Assembly: GCA_037349315.1 (NCBI GenBank)
Contig: JBAIAC010000027.1
Span: 7,755,501-7,819,500, forward strand
Origin: Chelydra serpentina
Lineage: Eukaryota > Chordata > Testudines > Chelydridae
Length of the DNA stretch: 64,000 nucleotides
Direction of reading: 5' to 3'
Shown here one piece after another: positions 1-11,205 of this stretch (position 1 is the stretch's first letter; each line of letters starts with the position of its first letter). Under the pieces are notes generated by a model. That model was given only the letters and a program-made list of their open reading frames with translations, searched no databases and was not told the DNA's origin. The translations under genes and the position numbers were made by a program.

Positions 1-518
1 TCATTCAAAGCCTACTTATGCTGGAGGTCAGACTAGATGATGATAATGCCCTTTCAGGCCTTGAAATCTGTAAAGGCTTTAAATACCCAAATTTCAATGG
101 AAGTTGGGTGCCTACCACCCTTAGGCCCCTTTAAAAAAATCCTGCCTTCTCTTTTAAAACTAGGCATATAAAATATATTAAATACCCTTTGCCAACACCA
201 CTTGTTATGTAGGTAAGGTCAGCGAGCCATAAAACTCTGAATTGTTGTTACAAAGAGACAGCTGGTGGTGGTGGTGGGGTGCCCACATGAGCGTGCACAT
301 GTACTGCCCTCTATTGGTTGGAACTGAAACTTCACAACTGTGTCATAGGCCCTGAATCACTAAAAATTATAGGAGAGTCTACTTTTTCCTCAACTGTTTT
401 GGGAGCCAGAAGCATCTAAGTTCTTTCTCTGCTGTTACCATGAAGTGCTGAGTGGTGGTAAGGTGTGGCATAGAGACAATTGTGAAGTCTTAGGTATCTA
501 TGGATCTGTTAGTGTTGT
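1..518. other. Unannotated flank
   Basis: No coding exon or recognisable full repeat. There is a short GGT-repeat tract near 263-280. Otherwise this looks like ordinary non-coding sequence. Confidence 0.5.
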
Positions 519-705
519 AATCATAGAATCATAGAATATCAGGGTTGGAAGGGACCTTAGGAGGCCATCTAGTCCAACCCCCTGCTCAAAGCAGGACCAA
601 TCCCCAATTTTTGCCCCAGATCCCTAAATGGCCCCCTCAAGGATTGAACTCACAACCCTGGGTTTAGCAGGCCAATGCTCAAACCACTGAGCTATCCCTC
701 CCCCC
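519..705 (-). mobile_element. Full-length tRNA-headed, CR1-tailed SINE (tortoise Pol III SINE type)
   Basis: Read on the minus strand, the element starts near 705 with a tRNA-like head. It has an A box reading TAGCTCAGTGG and a B box reading GAGTTCAATCC about 40 bases later. The body ends at 519 in repeated ATTCTATG units, the signature of CR1 LINE 3' ends. A tRNA head joined to a CR1-like tail is what has been described for the tortoise SINE family of cryptodiran turtles; such SINEs are moved by CR1 enzymes. Both promoter boxes and the tail are readable, so the copy is essentially complete. This is the strongest taxonomic clue in the window. Confidence 0.85.
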
Positions 706-1676
706 AAATGGGTAATGGGTAATGGGTAGAGAAGAGCAGGAGACAAAAGCAAACACTGGGAAGGGGATGCTTCTCATGAAGGAACTTAGTATTTTTACCA
801 AGAGAACAAATAATAGGTAATTGCCCTCATTTTGGTCATCTCTCCACTCTGGCAAAGGTTTCAGAGCTAGGAATGAAGAGTTAACAGGATTTGGCAACAG
901 TCTAGATCGGGGGAGATGGAGAGAGATGAGTCTAACATGCCGAGTTTGCACGCCTGGGTGATGTGCAGGGTAGAGAGATATCCAGAAGGGACAGAGAGTG
1001 GTGGGCTTGGGGAGGTTAGCTTTCACCACATTGAATTTGAGCTGGCAGCAGGATGCACAGGAAGAAATGTGAAGGAAGAGCACTAGGGATGAGACTGTCT
1101 AGGAGAGGAAAAGGCTTGGGGTAGAACACAGAAATAGTAATAGAAGTCATGAGAACTAGTGTCCCGTCTACCCCCCCCCCCCCCCCCAGCAACAAGGTAG
1201 GAAGAAAGGAGGGAAGGGACTAGAGACAGAACCCCGCGAACACTAGCAATATTCTTTGGAGTTTAATGTCTTGATCTGGGATTTTTAAAAGGGCATCCTA
1301 ACATGCTACAGTGTAAGGCAAAACCTCCCCCTATCCTCCCAAACAATCCCCTAAAACATATAATGAGAACTGCTTAATTAAATTGAGATTGGGCTTTTAT
1401 TTAAGGAAAATCAGCTCACTGCCCCATAACTAGTGTCGAAGGCACATTTGCTTTGTAATGTGTCAAGTTAGTTTCTGATTTCACCCCCAACCCATTTTTT
1501 AGGCTTAAAAGTGCATTAGTGTTCACTTCCGAATGATGACAGAACTGTAGGATCCTCCTCCCACTTGAACTGCTTTTACGTTGGGCCCATGTTCCTACCA
1601 CAGATCTGTACTACTTGACCCCATCCCAATGGCTTGCTGAAGAATGTTAGGTGCTTTCCAACTCGCCCTCCAAGTA
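706..1676. other. Non-coding stretch with C homopolymer
   Basis: No gene seen. A small TGGGTAA-like tandem abuts the SINE at 706-729, and a pure C run of 17 bases lies at 1171-1187. The remaining open frames are short and look random. Confidence 0.5.
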
Positions 1677-1796
1677 GGGTGACCAGATGTCCCAATTTTA
1701 TAGGGACAGTCTTGATTTTTGGGTCTTTTTCTTGTATCGACTCATATTACCTCCCCACCCCCGTCCCGATTTTTCACATTTGCTGTCTGGTCACCC
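1677..1796. mobile_element. 120-bp MITE with TA target duplication
   Basis: The ends are perfect 11-base inverted repeats, GGGTGACCAGA on the left and TCTGGTCACCC on the right. TA flanks both sides (1675-1676 and 1797-1798). TA duplication and inverted ends fit a Tc1/mariner-type non-autonomous element, but the family is not identified. It has no coding capacity. Confidence 0.7.
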
Positions 1797-2199
1797 TATC
1801 TCCAAGAGGTGTGCCACATTGCTGGCATTCTTCTTCTGTTGCCAAGTGCTAAGATAAGTACCAGCAGTATTGTTGGGCCTGCTGATGACTCCATACCACT
1901 AGATTTCAGCAGAGGCTGAGGGTCGAGAAAATCTGTTGTGTGTGTACTTCTTGTATTCAAGCTTTCAAGCAACAGACTGCCTGCTCCAGTGCTGGGAGCG
2001 AACACTAACTTAATTAACATCACAGCATTGTTTTTGTTTTATAAACACAGCCATTCTAATTGGACGGAAGTGTGGGTAGGAGAGCCCTTTCTAATTGCTG
2101 GTTAGGAACATATTGGGAAAACTGCAAAGGCGGGGACCTAAGGAAAGTTGAGTTGCCTGTTGCTGTGCTCAGTGATGTCTGCCGGCTGCTCAGATTTCT

Positions 2200-2447
2200 A
2201 ACAGTACTTGGCACTTTACATATTGCCTCTTTATCTTCAGAACACTTTCAGCACCTGCACCCTCTGAAGCAGGCAAGTGAGATTAGATGGGTAAACTGAG
2301 GCAGACAAGTATTCATCCTCATAACACCTCTGTGAGGGAGGGCAGTGCTACCCACCCCATTTACAGATGGGAAACTGAGGCATAGAGAAACTTGCCCATC
2401 ATCAAACAGGAAGTCTGTGGCAGAGCAGGGAATTTAACCCAGGTCTT
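2200..2447 (-). repeat. MIR-type SINE, left part (split)
   Basis: On the minus strand this matches the MIR/CORE-SINE layout. The plus strand shows the complement of the familiar features: a 'cccatttacagatgggaaact' region, 'gaggcatagaga', and 'aatttaacccaggtctt'. A hAT MITE at 2448-2598 interrupts it, and the SINE resumes at 2599. Confidence 0.65.
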
Positions 2448-2598
2448 CAGTGCTTAATTTGTGTCACAGCTTGCCAGGATTGAGCATCTCTAGGTTTGGC
2501 AGTTCATAGCCTCAGCACCTCTGGCCTTGGTGCATAAGTTATGAACATACAAAAATTGCTTGAGCCCTGGCACCTCTTACATTACAAATTAAGCACTG
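2448..2598. mobile_element. 151-bp hAT-type MITE nested in a SINE
   Basis: The terminal inverted repeats are perfect over 15 bases: CAGTGCTTAATTTGT on the left and ACAAATTAAGCACTG on the right. The 8-base flanks are caggtctt (2440-2447) and caggtctc (2599-2606), a 7 of 8 match. An 8-bp duplication with CA..TG ends is the hAT signature. The insertion cleanly splits a MIR-type SINE. No coding sequence. Confidence 0.85.
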
Positions 2599-2650
2599 CA
2601 GGTCTCCCGAGTCCAAGATTGGTGTCCTGACCACTTGCCCGCCCATCGTC
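2599..2650 (-). repeat. MIR-type SINE, right part (split)
   Basis: Continuation of the SINE interrupted at 2447, corresponding to its 5' tRNA-related part (plus strand: gtgtcctgaccacttgccc). Confidence 0.55.
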
Positions 2651-3689
2651 TCTTTCAGCATGGTTACAATGACAGTGAATTTGCATCTCTGCAGAAATGA
2701 TTGGAGTGCTGCATGCCTTCCTTCTTTGTGTTTACATTGCAGTAGCATTCAGAAGTCTCCAGCCAGGAGTGGGGGCACTGGGACATTGTGCAAATGTACA
2801 ATAGATAAGACCATCTCCACTGCTGTGGCTGAAGGAGGAGTGTAGCACAGAGAGTAATGGAAGAGGGAAGAGTTACAGGTAGAGTCACACATGGTTATGT
2901 AGACAGTTAATAGCCACCTGCCTAGCCATTCCAATCAGGCAGTGTGCTGTAGGTCTTCTGATATGGACAAGTCTTGTCTTGAATGGACACTACTAGAACA
3001 CTCCTGCCTGTGTGGGAGTGTCCCCCGCCAGTATGACCTCGCGTGCATGCTGTGCCGAGGATGCCATTTAGCTCTACCAAATGGTGTTCCCCAGGCAGTG
3101 TCATGCTGTGCGGAGGACACCATTTTGAGAACAAAATGGCATCCTCCATGCTGCCAAAGTGCTGGTCTGCTGTTCTGGCGCGATCTGGCCCCACTGCAGT
3201 GCGGTCTCCAGAGAGCAGGGTTGTCATTGTGCTGAAATTGCCTGAGAACAGGTAGGTCTCAGACAGCAAAGACAAAATGTGGAGGGGGCAGGTTGGAAGA
3301 AGAGCGGGAGGAGGTTATGGCAGAGGCAGCGGATGGAAGCTGATCTCATTGGCACAGAGGGAAGGAGGTTTCATTAGCAGGGAGTGCTGCAGCAGGCAGG
3401 CAGAGTTGTAGGAAAGAGATCTTTATCGAGCGTGCACAAATGCCTGTGTTAAATGCTGAGGGCTGCATTTGTTTGGTAGAAGCCTGGTCTTAGCTTGCAA
3501 CCCTGAGCCCCTGGTGTCACACCCAGCAAGGTTCCTTCTGAAACCTGATCCTCTTTCCCCATTCCCATTCATCGTACTATAAAGGGGTGAGCAATAGCAT
3601 GGAGAAGGATGTAAGAGTGGGGGTTGAGTAAGGAGGAGATAAGTTGTGAAGGGCATTGGAGATACAGAGCAAGGAGGCACTGTGTTAGG
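2651..3689. other. Non-coding stretch containing two hairpins
   Basis: No gene recognised. Overlapping open frames at 2.9-3.3 kb are on both strands without homology. Two similar imperfect palindromes sit at about 3059-3091 and 3112-3147, the second with stems of about 15 bases built around CCATTTTG. They probably belong to an unidentified repeat. Confidence 0.5.
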
Positions 3690-3965
3690 AGATCTGGATT
3701 AAATTCCTAGCTCTGCCACAGACGTGCTCGGTGACCTGGGCACGTAGCTTGCTCTGCCTGAGTTTTCCATCTGTAAAAAGAGGTAATGATACCTCATTTC
3801 TCCCATCCTGTCTGTGTCTGTCTTGTCTATTTGGACTGTAAGCTCTTCAGGGCAGCGACTGTGTCTTGCTTTGTACTAGGTGCTGTATATATGTAATAGG
3901 GCCCTAATCTTGGGTGAGACCTCTAGGCATTACTCTAAAGTCATATAATAATAGTAAAAGTTTGG
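3690..3965 (+). repeat. MIR-type SINE
   Basis: Order of parts: a degenerate tRNA-like head (ggattaaattcctagctctgcc), the 'gtgacctgggcacg' core, 'ttttccatctgtaaaa', then the tail 'ggactgtaagctcttcaggg' and 'gtactaggtgctgtatata'. Diverged and probably old. Confidence 0.65.
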
Positions 3966-4044
3966 ATTGTTTGCAGAGTGGAAGGAGAAATCAGGGGAAG
4001 GAGACATGACTGCAGCAGCAATGCAAACTTTTGGGAATTAAGGG

Positions 4045-4115
4045 CCAAATTTTTATAGGTATTTAGGTGCCTAACTCATGGGATTGAGGCATCTAAACAC
4101 CTTAAAAAATAAGGC
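4045..4115. repeat. Short palindromic repeat fragment
   Basis: Contains 'tatttaggtgcctaactc' followed by a near-inverted 'gaggcatctaaacacctt'. A related sequence lies at 40380-40515. Family not identified. Confidence 0.45.
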
Positions 4116-5104
4116 CATATGTGCTTAGTGAGAGAGATCTGTTTCTGCAGGGTCTGAAACGCACAAAAAACAAGCCAAGCTGGTGAACAGAGTGAATTGC
4201 TGATGTCTCAGTTATGGTTTCCCCTGTTTGCTCAGGTATAAGACGTGATAAAGTAAATAAATTTAAGCTGATTTCAAGTTAGGAGGTTTTTTGACCCACA
4301 GCTGTACAGTCAGTATTTTTATTTTACTCCATGTCTTGCAGGCAGCCAGCAAACTGCATTGGCTGGTTGGTCTGTTTTCCTGTCCATTTTATATCTCTCT
4401 AGCCACATAGTGTCTCTAAGCTCTTCCTCCAAAATGGGTGAAAGACCATAGGAGAGGATGTGTGAGGGCTCACAGTTCTTTCCACCAACCCCCTTCCTAA
4501 CCACTGAATCTTGCTCGAGAACAAAGAACCCTGTCCGGCATTCCCCGTTAAATTAATTTCTAATCTCATTGCTTCCTGCTGCTGCCATGTCCAGTTCGTT
4601 TTCATTTGGGATGAGGAGGTGGGAGAAATCAGAACTGTTAAACCCAATAAATGAAGATCTCCCCTCTTGTTTTGGACCTGTTCTTGCTGCCACAGAGATT
4701 CTGAGGTGGTGTGGAGCAGGGGGCTGAGCTCTTCCTGGCTATCCATGGAGACCAGATGGTTTTGGTCAATAAAGAGTACTTTCAGATGCTTCCTGGATTT
4801 TGACTTTGCTGGAGCAGAATGTGCAGGTTATTTTGTTTTCCCTGCTAGTAACGTCTGGGGATTGTGGTGTGAAGTGAGGTGCTCTCAATGTTAATGTAGG
4901 GAAGATGGAATGGAGCAGCATGTGTGGATGGAATGCCTCATTTGGCTTTGTGTGTGAGAGAAAATGGAGATATTAGCATATTAGAATAGTGAGAGCTCAC
5001 CAACTCTCTCTTCTTTGAGTCTTCCTGGACTGTATTCTCCCTCTGTTTTAGTCAGCCTCACGCTCCTGGTTGTGCCTTTATACAAGATGAAATCAAAGGG
5101 GAAG
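4116..5104. other. Non-coding stretch
   Basis: No exon, RNA gene or clear repeat recognised. The open frames at 4.3-4.9 kb overlap on both strands and show no domain signature. Confidence 0.5.
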
Positions 5105-5315
5105 AATGGTCTTGTGGGTAAAGTATTGGCTGGAGACTGGGGAGATCTGGGTTCAATATCCAGCGGTACCACAGACTCCCTCTGTAACCATGGGCCAGTC
5201 ACTTAATCTGTCTGTGCCTCTGTCCCCCAGGATAATACTTTCCTTCTCCCACCCTATGTCTGTCATATCTATGTAGGTGGTCCGTGCCCTGAAGAGTTTA
5301 CAGTCCCTTTCTGTA
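5105..5315 (+). repeat. MIR-type SINE
   Basis: TRNA-like head with 'gggttcaatatccagcggta' in the B-box position, then 'gggccagtcacttaatctg', 'ctgtgcctctgtccccc' and a decayed tail. Coordinates approximate. Confidence 0.65.
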
Positions 5316-6688
5316 GAGCCCATCAGAATGGAGCCCCGATGTGGTTTGGGGTGTAGGTGCTCTTTTAACGCTCAGAATAAATCATACCAGCCTGGGCTAT
5401 ACATTTTTTATTTACACATACCTTAAACTGTGTGTTGCTTAATGCTTGCCACATTTCCTGTATGATCGTTCTGCTGAAATCATAGAGCTAATTTAGTCAT
5501 GGTTAATTTGGAATTCCTGGTGGTCCTGGTAGGAATCTACTACTCTTAGGTCATTTGGGTATGTGAAATATCAAGAGAGATCAGGATCTTTGTTATACTG
5601 AGAATAAATTGGGTACTTGCTCAAGGCATGCTGATAGCTCCCTTATCACTCAGGCTGGAAGATACAGCCCTCACACATTGGTTTCCATAAGCAGCTGTAT
5701 GCAGATTTATGTTGTGATGCAAGCTGTATTTCACTTCATTCTGGTACACATTCTAAATCTGTTTGCTTGTCTCCTTAATCTCTCTCACTCAGAAACACAC
5801 GCAGGCACTCCATTGACCAGAATTGCTTTACAGCTTTCAATAATCATCTGTATTTTCTCCTTTGCCCTGGTCTGAGCTTACATGATAAGTTCTGGTAAGA
5901 TTTTGTAATTTATTTTTTGCAAAGGTGTGCGCACGATATGGATTCTTGAACAGAGCATTTTTTCACTTTTATCATGATTGCTTTTTACTTTTAAAAAGGG
6001 CTTAAACCCTGCATTTTTAATATACGATGGAAAGAGCATTAACAGAGATCCTCTTGTACTTATTTTGTTTCCATGAAAAAGGATTTGATAGCAAGCAATT
6101 TCCCCAGACTACAAAACCTGGTATTTGTGCATGCACATTGTTCTGAGGTGAAACTGGAAAGTAACAGAGGATATTTTAGAAAGATTAATAGGATATAAAG
6201 GCTAGATCCTCTGCATTACTCCCATGAAATGTACATTTTTAATTTGGTGGAGGAAAGTGCTGTAATTTTTGTTTACAATCATTTAGTTTTTAAACCTAAT
6301 TTTAATCATATTATAAATGCTGCTGTGCTAAAACTTGCAACTGCTGAGCAGCTACATTCCGGTACTGTTAGTTCCTTCATAAGAGAACCATTTGATAAGG
6401 GAGAGCATTGTAAACAATTTAGCCTAAGCTGGGTTGTTTTTTTTAAGCAATGGCACATCCAGTCTAAAGAGAGGTTGTCTGATAGTTTATACCCAAATTG
6501 TAGATTGTCAAACTTAACCCCCCCCCCCACAAAAAAACCCCCAATCTTATTAATGGAAATGTTTTCAGAAATGTATTTAAATTAAGACTGGATGTTTTCA
6601 ACGGTTATTTCTAAAAAGATGCTCTAGTAGAACTAGAAGTTACTGGGTGCAATGCAGGTATCACCGCGTAAAATCTCTGGCCTATGAT
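5316..6688. other. Non-coding stretch
   Basis: AT-rich sequence without a recognised gene or complete repeat. A C-rich and A-rich tract lies at 6518-6542. Confidence 0.5.
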
Positions 6689-7410
6689 TAGGGCCCTGCC
6701 AAATTCCCCCCCATGAAATCTGGTCTTTTGTGTGCTTTTACTTTATACTATACAGATTTCATGGGGGAGATCAGCGTTTCTCAAAGTGGGGGTCCTGACA
6801 TAAAAGGGAGTTGCAAGGGGGCCACAAGGTTATTTTAGGGGGGTCGCAGTATTTCCACCCTTACTTCTGCGCTGCCTTCAGAGCTGGGCAGCCAAAGAGT
6901 GGCAGCTGTTGGCCAGGTGCCCGGCTCTGAAGACAGCACCCCACCATCATCAGCATGGAATTAAAGGTGGCAATACCATACCATGCTGCTGCCTTCAGAG
7001 CTGGGTGGCCGGAGAGTGGTGGCTGCTGAATGAGGGCTCAGCACTGCAGGCTGTAACACAGAAGTAAGGATGACAATACCACACCAGGCCATCCTTACTT
7101 CTGCGCTGCTGCTGGTGGCGGCGTTGCCTTCAGAGCTGGGCTCCCAGCCAGCAGCCACCGCTCTCCAGCTGCCCAGCTCTGAAGGCAGCACCGCCGTGAG
7201 CAGCAGTGCAGAAGTAAGGGTAGCAGTACCACAACCCACCCTACAATAACCTTGTGAGCACCCCACAACTCCTTTTTGGATCAGGACCCCCTACAATTAC
7301 AATACCCTGACATTTCAGATTTAAATAGCTGAAATCATGCAATTTACGATTTTTAAAATCCTCTAACTGTGAAATTGACTAAAATGGGCCTTGAATTTGA
7401 TAAGGCCCTA
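6689..7410. mobile_element. 722-bp non-autonomous hAT-like element
   Basis: The ends are imperfect inverted repeats: TAGGGCCCTGCCAAATTC on the left and the complement of TAGGGCCTTATCAAATTC on the right (15 of 18). The flanks are cctatgat (6681-6688) and tctatgat (7411-7418), a 7 of 8 target duplication, which fits hAT. Inside are GC-rich blocks repeated in both orientations around 'ttacttctgcgctgc' and 'cagagctggg'. A second hAT-like terminus, 'cagcgtttctcaaag', lies at about 6773. No transposase remains. Confidence 0.8.
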
Positions 7411-7959
7411 TCTATGATACACAGATGGTCACTATGGATGATAATCATGGTCCCTTCTGACCTTAAAATCTATGAAAACAGGGAGGAGAATTTTTGGTTT
7501 GGGTTTAAATACAGTGTTTACAGCCCAACCATTGTGCTACTGCATGCGGTGAGACAGACTGTATTAAAGTGGGGCGGACCGGACTGTCTTCACTGTCCAA
7601 GGTGAGAGGGATACAGAAAAGAAACAAATGGTGAAAAGAAAATTAGCCATATGATTTCACTAAAAAAAAATTCCATAGAGTAGGCAAATATTTTTAATTG
7701 GCCAGTGTCTCTTTAAAAATATTCTTGTACTCTGGGCTTTTCTTCTTTGGTTGCGTTTCAGACTGCCACAAAGACAAGGGATTTACAATTCGGCCCTGAT
7801 CTGGAATTGTGCACGTGAGTACTCCCATTGCATTCACAGGCATAAATCTTTGTAGGATTGAGGTCTTAGTTAACAACTCCTTTGCTTCTGGTCCTGTCCA
7901 TCCATCATTATGCACATTCCTCCATGTCCCTGCCTGACTGGATATATAAACATGGGATC
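7411..7959. other. Non-coding stretch
   Basis: No gene recognised. At 7785-7870 there is a diverged short repeat of the 'gccctgatctgg ... attgaggtcttag' type, which recurs elsewhere in the window. Confidence 0.45.
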
Positions 7960-9305
7960 AGTTAGACCTTGCTTTTTGGTCCTAGAATGAAATGGAATGT
8001 AAATGGGGCTAGAAGCTCATTGTTGCCAGGAGAACTCAATGTTTCCTAAATGCTGTGTGTGAGCACTCCATACCGGCCATATGTTGTCCTAGCCTGCAAA
8101 GGGTTCTTGAAAGCACATCTTCAGACTTGTCTCAGTAACACCATCCCAATCTTTATGCAGCACAGGCAGCTTGTCAAAGGTGGCAGTGGGCATGACCTGT
8201 AACCCATGCATCCGCTGTGCATCTGGTAAATAGGGACTGCAGACGTACTGAGGATTGATTCTTTCTTTGGTCCTATTCAACATCTACATGCAGCCACTAG
8301 ATGACTAGTCAGAGGACATAGATTCAAGCACCAGCAATATGCAGGTGACATACAGCTTGATCTTTCACTACATACAACTATACCACTGCCACCAAGGTGG
8401 CCCAGTGCTTGTGAGATCAGCTCATGGATGAAGAACAGCTCAGGTTTATCTTCAACCATCAAGACAGAGGCGATGCTGGTGGGCAGAGGAAAGGACTTTG
8501 AACAGTTTTCAGCCACGGTGCAGTCTCCTTTGGCTGAAGGCCCCCATAATTGATCAGTTCAGTATATGGCTTAGGATTGCTCCTGGATTCCTTGCTGAAA
8601 CTAATCTCTTAATAGCAGTACCCACAAATACTGCTTTTTGCCATCCCCAGTTGGCTAGAGAACTCCATCCCATCCTAGTTAACAATGACCTGGCAATGCA
8701 GTATACTTGGGCATGAAGCTATCTGCCCTTAGGAAACTTCAGGTCGTACGGAACACTGCAGCATGTATCCCCAGCAATATGGGCTGTCGCAAACCCATCA
8801 AACCTGCCTTCTGCTGTCTATGCTGGCTTCCCATAGAATACTGAATCAAGTTCATGCACTTGGTCCTTACTCTGGGTCCAGGCCAGTGAAGATATCTAAA
8901 AGACTGCCTAAAGTGCCAGAATAAGGACAGGGGTCTGCAGCTCCACTCCTCCAGCACCATGGAACTTTCTACCAGAAGGGTAAAACTCATCTGTGCAGGA
9001 GACACCGCTTACTCCAGGGCAGGTCTGGCACTGTGGAACAAACGCCCCCAATTACTTGGGGCCATCACAAAGATCCCCATCTTCTGCTCCAGGTGCAAGG
9101 TGAATGTCTCTAATTAAGCTTTTGTAACACACACAGGACACACCCAAAACAAAACACTACACTGCACATACAGTTCTCCCCACAGGGAGAAAGAGAGAAC
9201 AAATCACATGCAACAGATGTTAGTCATGTTGCTTATGCAAGGTGTTCAGATATTCTGGTGATGAGGACAGTATAAGAACCCATGTAGAATAAAATAGAAC
9301 CACAA
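7960..9305 (+). mobile_element. Degenerate L2-like LINE fragment with reverse-transcriptase relic
   Basis: Several short frames on the plus strand read as pieces of an L2/CR1-superfamily reverse transcriptase. At 8270-8299 there is VLFNIYMQPL. After a frameshift, HQQYAGDIQLDL follows near 8329-8364, where the usual catalytic box is YADD, so the first Asp is replaced by Gly. At about 8815-8835 a CLCWLPIEY stretch matches the conserved C-terminal LHWLPV-type motif. Nearby pieces resemble the thumb and C-terminal region. Numerous stops and frameshifts make it non-functional. The 3' boundary, near 'gtagaataaaatagaac', is approximate. Confidence 0.65.
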
Positions 9306-10994
9306 TCTTCTCAGGCCATATACACTTAAGCCATACATCTATATGGCTCTGGACTACCCCCATCCTCCTAGTACTATGAGCTGCTTCCTTGCTTCTCTGC
9401 CAATGACAATGTGCTATTGAGTCTTCCGATAGGGTTCAGAGAACATCTAGGCAGAGTTGTCTCTCAGCATTTACTTACCCTGTCTTTTCTATGCTCTGCT
9501 CTGAAAAGTTGCTTTTGGCCATGGCTCCTCCCTCCTTTCATATGACCATTCCCACATTTTCCATAGTGTATGGAAAGCTTGTATCTGCTGTGCTGCTGAG
9601 TGGAGCAAGAATGGAATGTTCCGTAGTACCAGTCGCCCTGATACCCTCTCTGCTGAGAGCCTCGTCAAGGTCCACAAGTGGTAATCAAACATATTGCCAC
9701 TTGCTAAGATAGAAACAACAGAGCTTACTGTGCTCTGGGTGCTTTTAGGGCTCTGCACCATTTATGGTGGGCCTCTGTTCTGTGGTGACTTTATTTAATC
9801 GTATGGTGACTGCAGAGAGTGTTGGATAGTAAGGTCTGAATTCCACCACTTCTACAGGGGGCAGGTGAGGGCCAAAAACAGTTTAAAAGCTGCTGGTGTC
9901 TGATGCCTCAGAGATGCTGGTGGCTGACGAAGCAGCAGTAGGAGGACTCTGCGGGCATGGGGGATCTGCATCCTCTTTCATGCCGCAGAGGAGAACTCCG
10001 CAACAGGTTAACATGGCTCACTTCAGCAGGTGAGCCCGTGGGTGAGCCAGGGATTATAGTAAGTGGATCTTTGTATAGAGAAAATTTAGTTATGGAACTG
10101 TTGCACCTTTTTTTTTTCTCTGCGTAAATCTCAGGGAGCTATTTTGTGTTCACTTCAGTGCAGGAAGGACATGTGCTGTGTCCTCTCTTCTGGAGACTTT
10201 ACTTTTGTTCTGTCTTGTCTGGTTGTTCTTTGATCTGAAACAAGAGTCATTCCAGCTGATGACTCTTTGTGTACAGCTAACTATAACTGTGTTTAGTGCA
10301 GATCTAGGCAACTAGAAAATGGTTTTGAGGGGTGCAGCTGGGGATGGGGTTACTCCAGAAACCTGAACTCTTGTATTTTCTGACAATTGTGTGATTAAAA
10401 TTGTAGCCTCAATGTTATGCTAATGCAAGTTTTTTGCACTTGATATAAAATCTAAGATACAATTCCTAATAAGATGCTACCTGGCTGTTGGATGGGATCA
10501 AATCAAAGCCTAACAATTCCCTGTCCTCAGAGGTCCAAACTGGGCAGATTACTCCAAAGCAGGCTGCTGAAAGACTGTTAAATGTTGCACATTATGGGTA
10601 TGTCTCCCTCTTTGCAGGGAAAAAAACCTGTCCTCTTGCTGTCATTGCAAAGAGAGTCTGTTTCAGCTCTTGCACTGGAGGAGTATAATGTGTTTGGGAA
10701 GCCTGTTATTACTTATCCCCTTAACTGCTTAATGTGTCAGAGGGTAGCCATATCCTAGTCTGCACCAGACAAATTTACGTTTGCAGACATCTGTGTAAGC
10801 AGCTTCGTACGTCTCAGATGCTATAATTAAAATGACCCTTGTGTTCTCCCACCCTTTAAACATTGGGATGTGATGATCGGGCTTTCATTCCCTTTTAGTT
10901 GCTGAAGGAGTCAGGATTGGAGGGAGGAGAGCGAATTTTTTTAAAGCATTGAATGAGGCGTACATGCCACTTGCACTTCTCCTTCCTGTGGGGA
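9306..10994. other. Non-coding stretch
   Basis: No gene, RNA or complete repeat recognised. There is a T run at about 10110-10118. The overlapping opposed frames at 9489-9761 look like chance. Confidence 0.5.
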
Positions 10995-11205
10995 AGCAGT
11001 GTAGTTTAATGGTTAGAGCATGGGACTGGAATTCAGTGCTGGGCTGTGTTTCTGACTTGCTATGTGACCTTTATGACGTATCATTTCACCTCTCTCTAGC
11101 TGTAAAATGCGGATAACATCTACCTCTAAAGGAAGCTAAATTAATGTTTGCAGAAAATGCTTTGAAATCCTACAGTGCCATATGTGCAAAGCACTATTAC
11201 ATTAT
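10995..11205 (+). repeat. MIR-type SINE
   Basis: Begins 'gaagcagtgtagtttaatgg' with an A-box-like 'ggttagagcatggg', then 'tatgtgaccttta', 'agctgtaaaatgcggataac' and the 'aatgctttgaaatcctacag' core. Moderately diverged. Confidence 0.75.

Noticed and set aside
519..705. Genuine tRNA gene on the minus strand
   Set aside because: The tRNA-like head is fused to a CR1-type tail, which makes it a SINE. I did not find a complete cloverleaf of a functional tRNA.
1171..1187. C homopolymer as a functional element
   Set aside because: Several similar G/C runs occur in the window (6518, 16870, 23001, 38301, 38343). They look like simple slippage tracts and could also have length errors.
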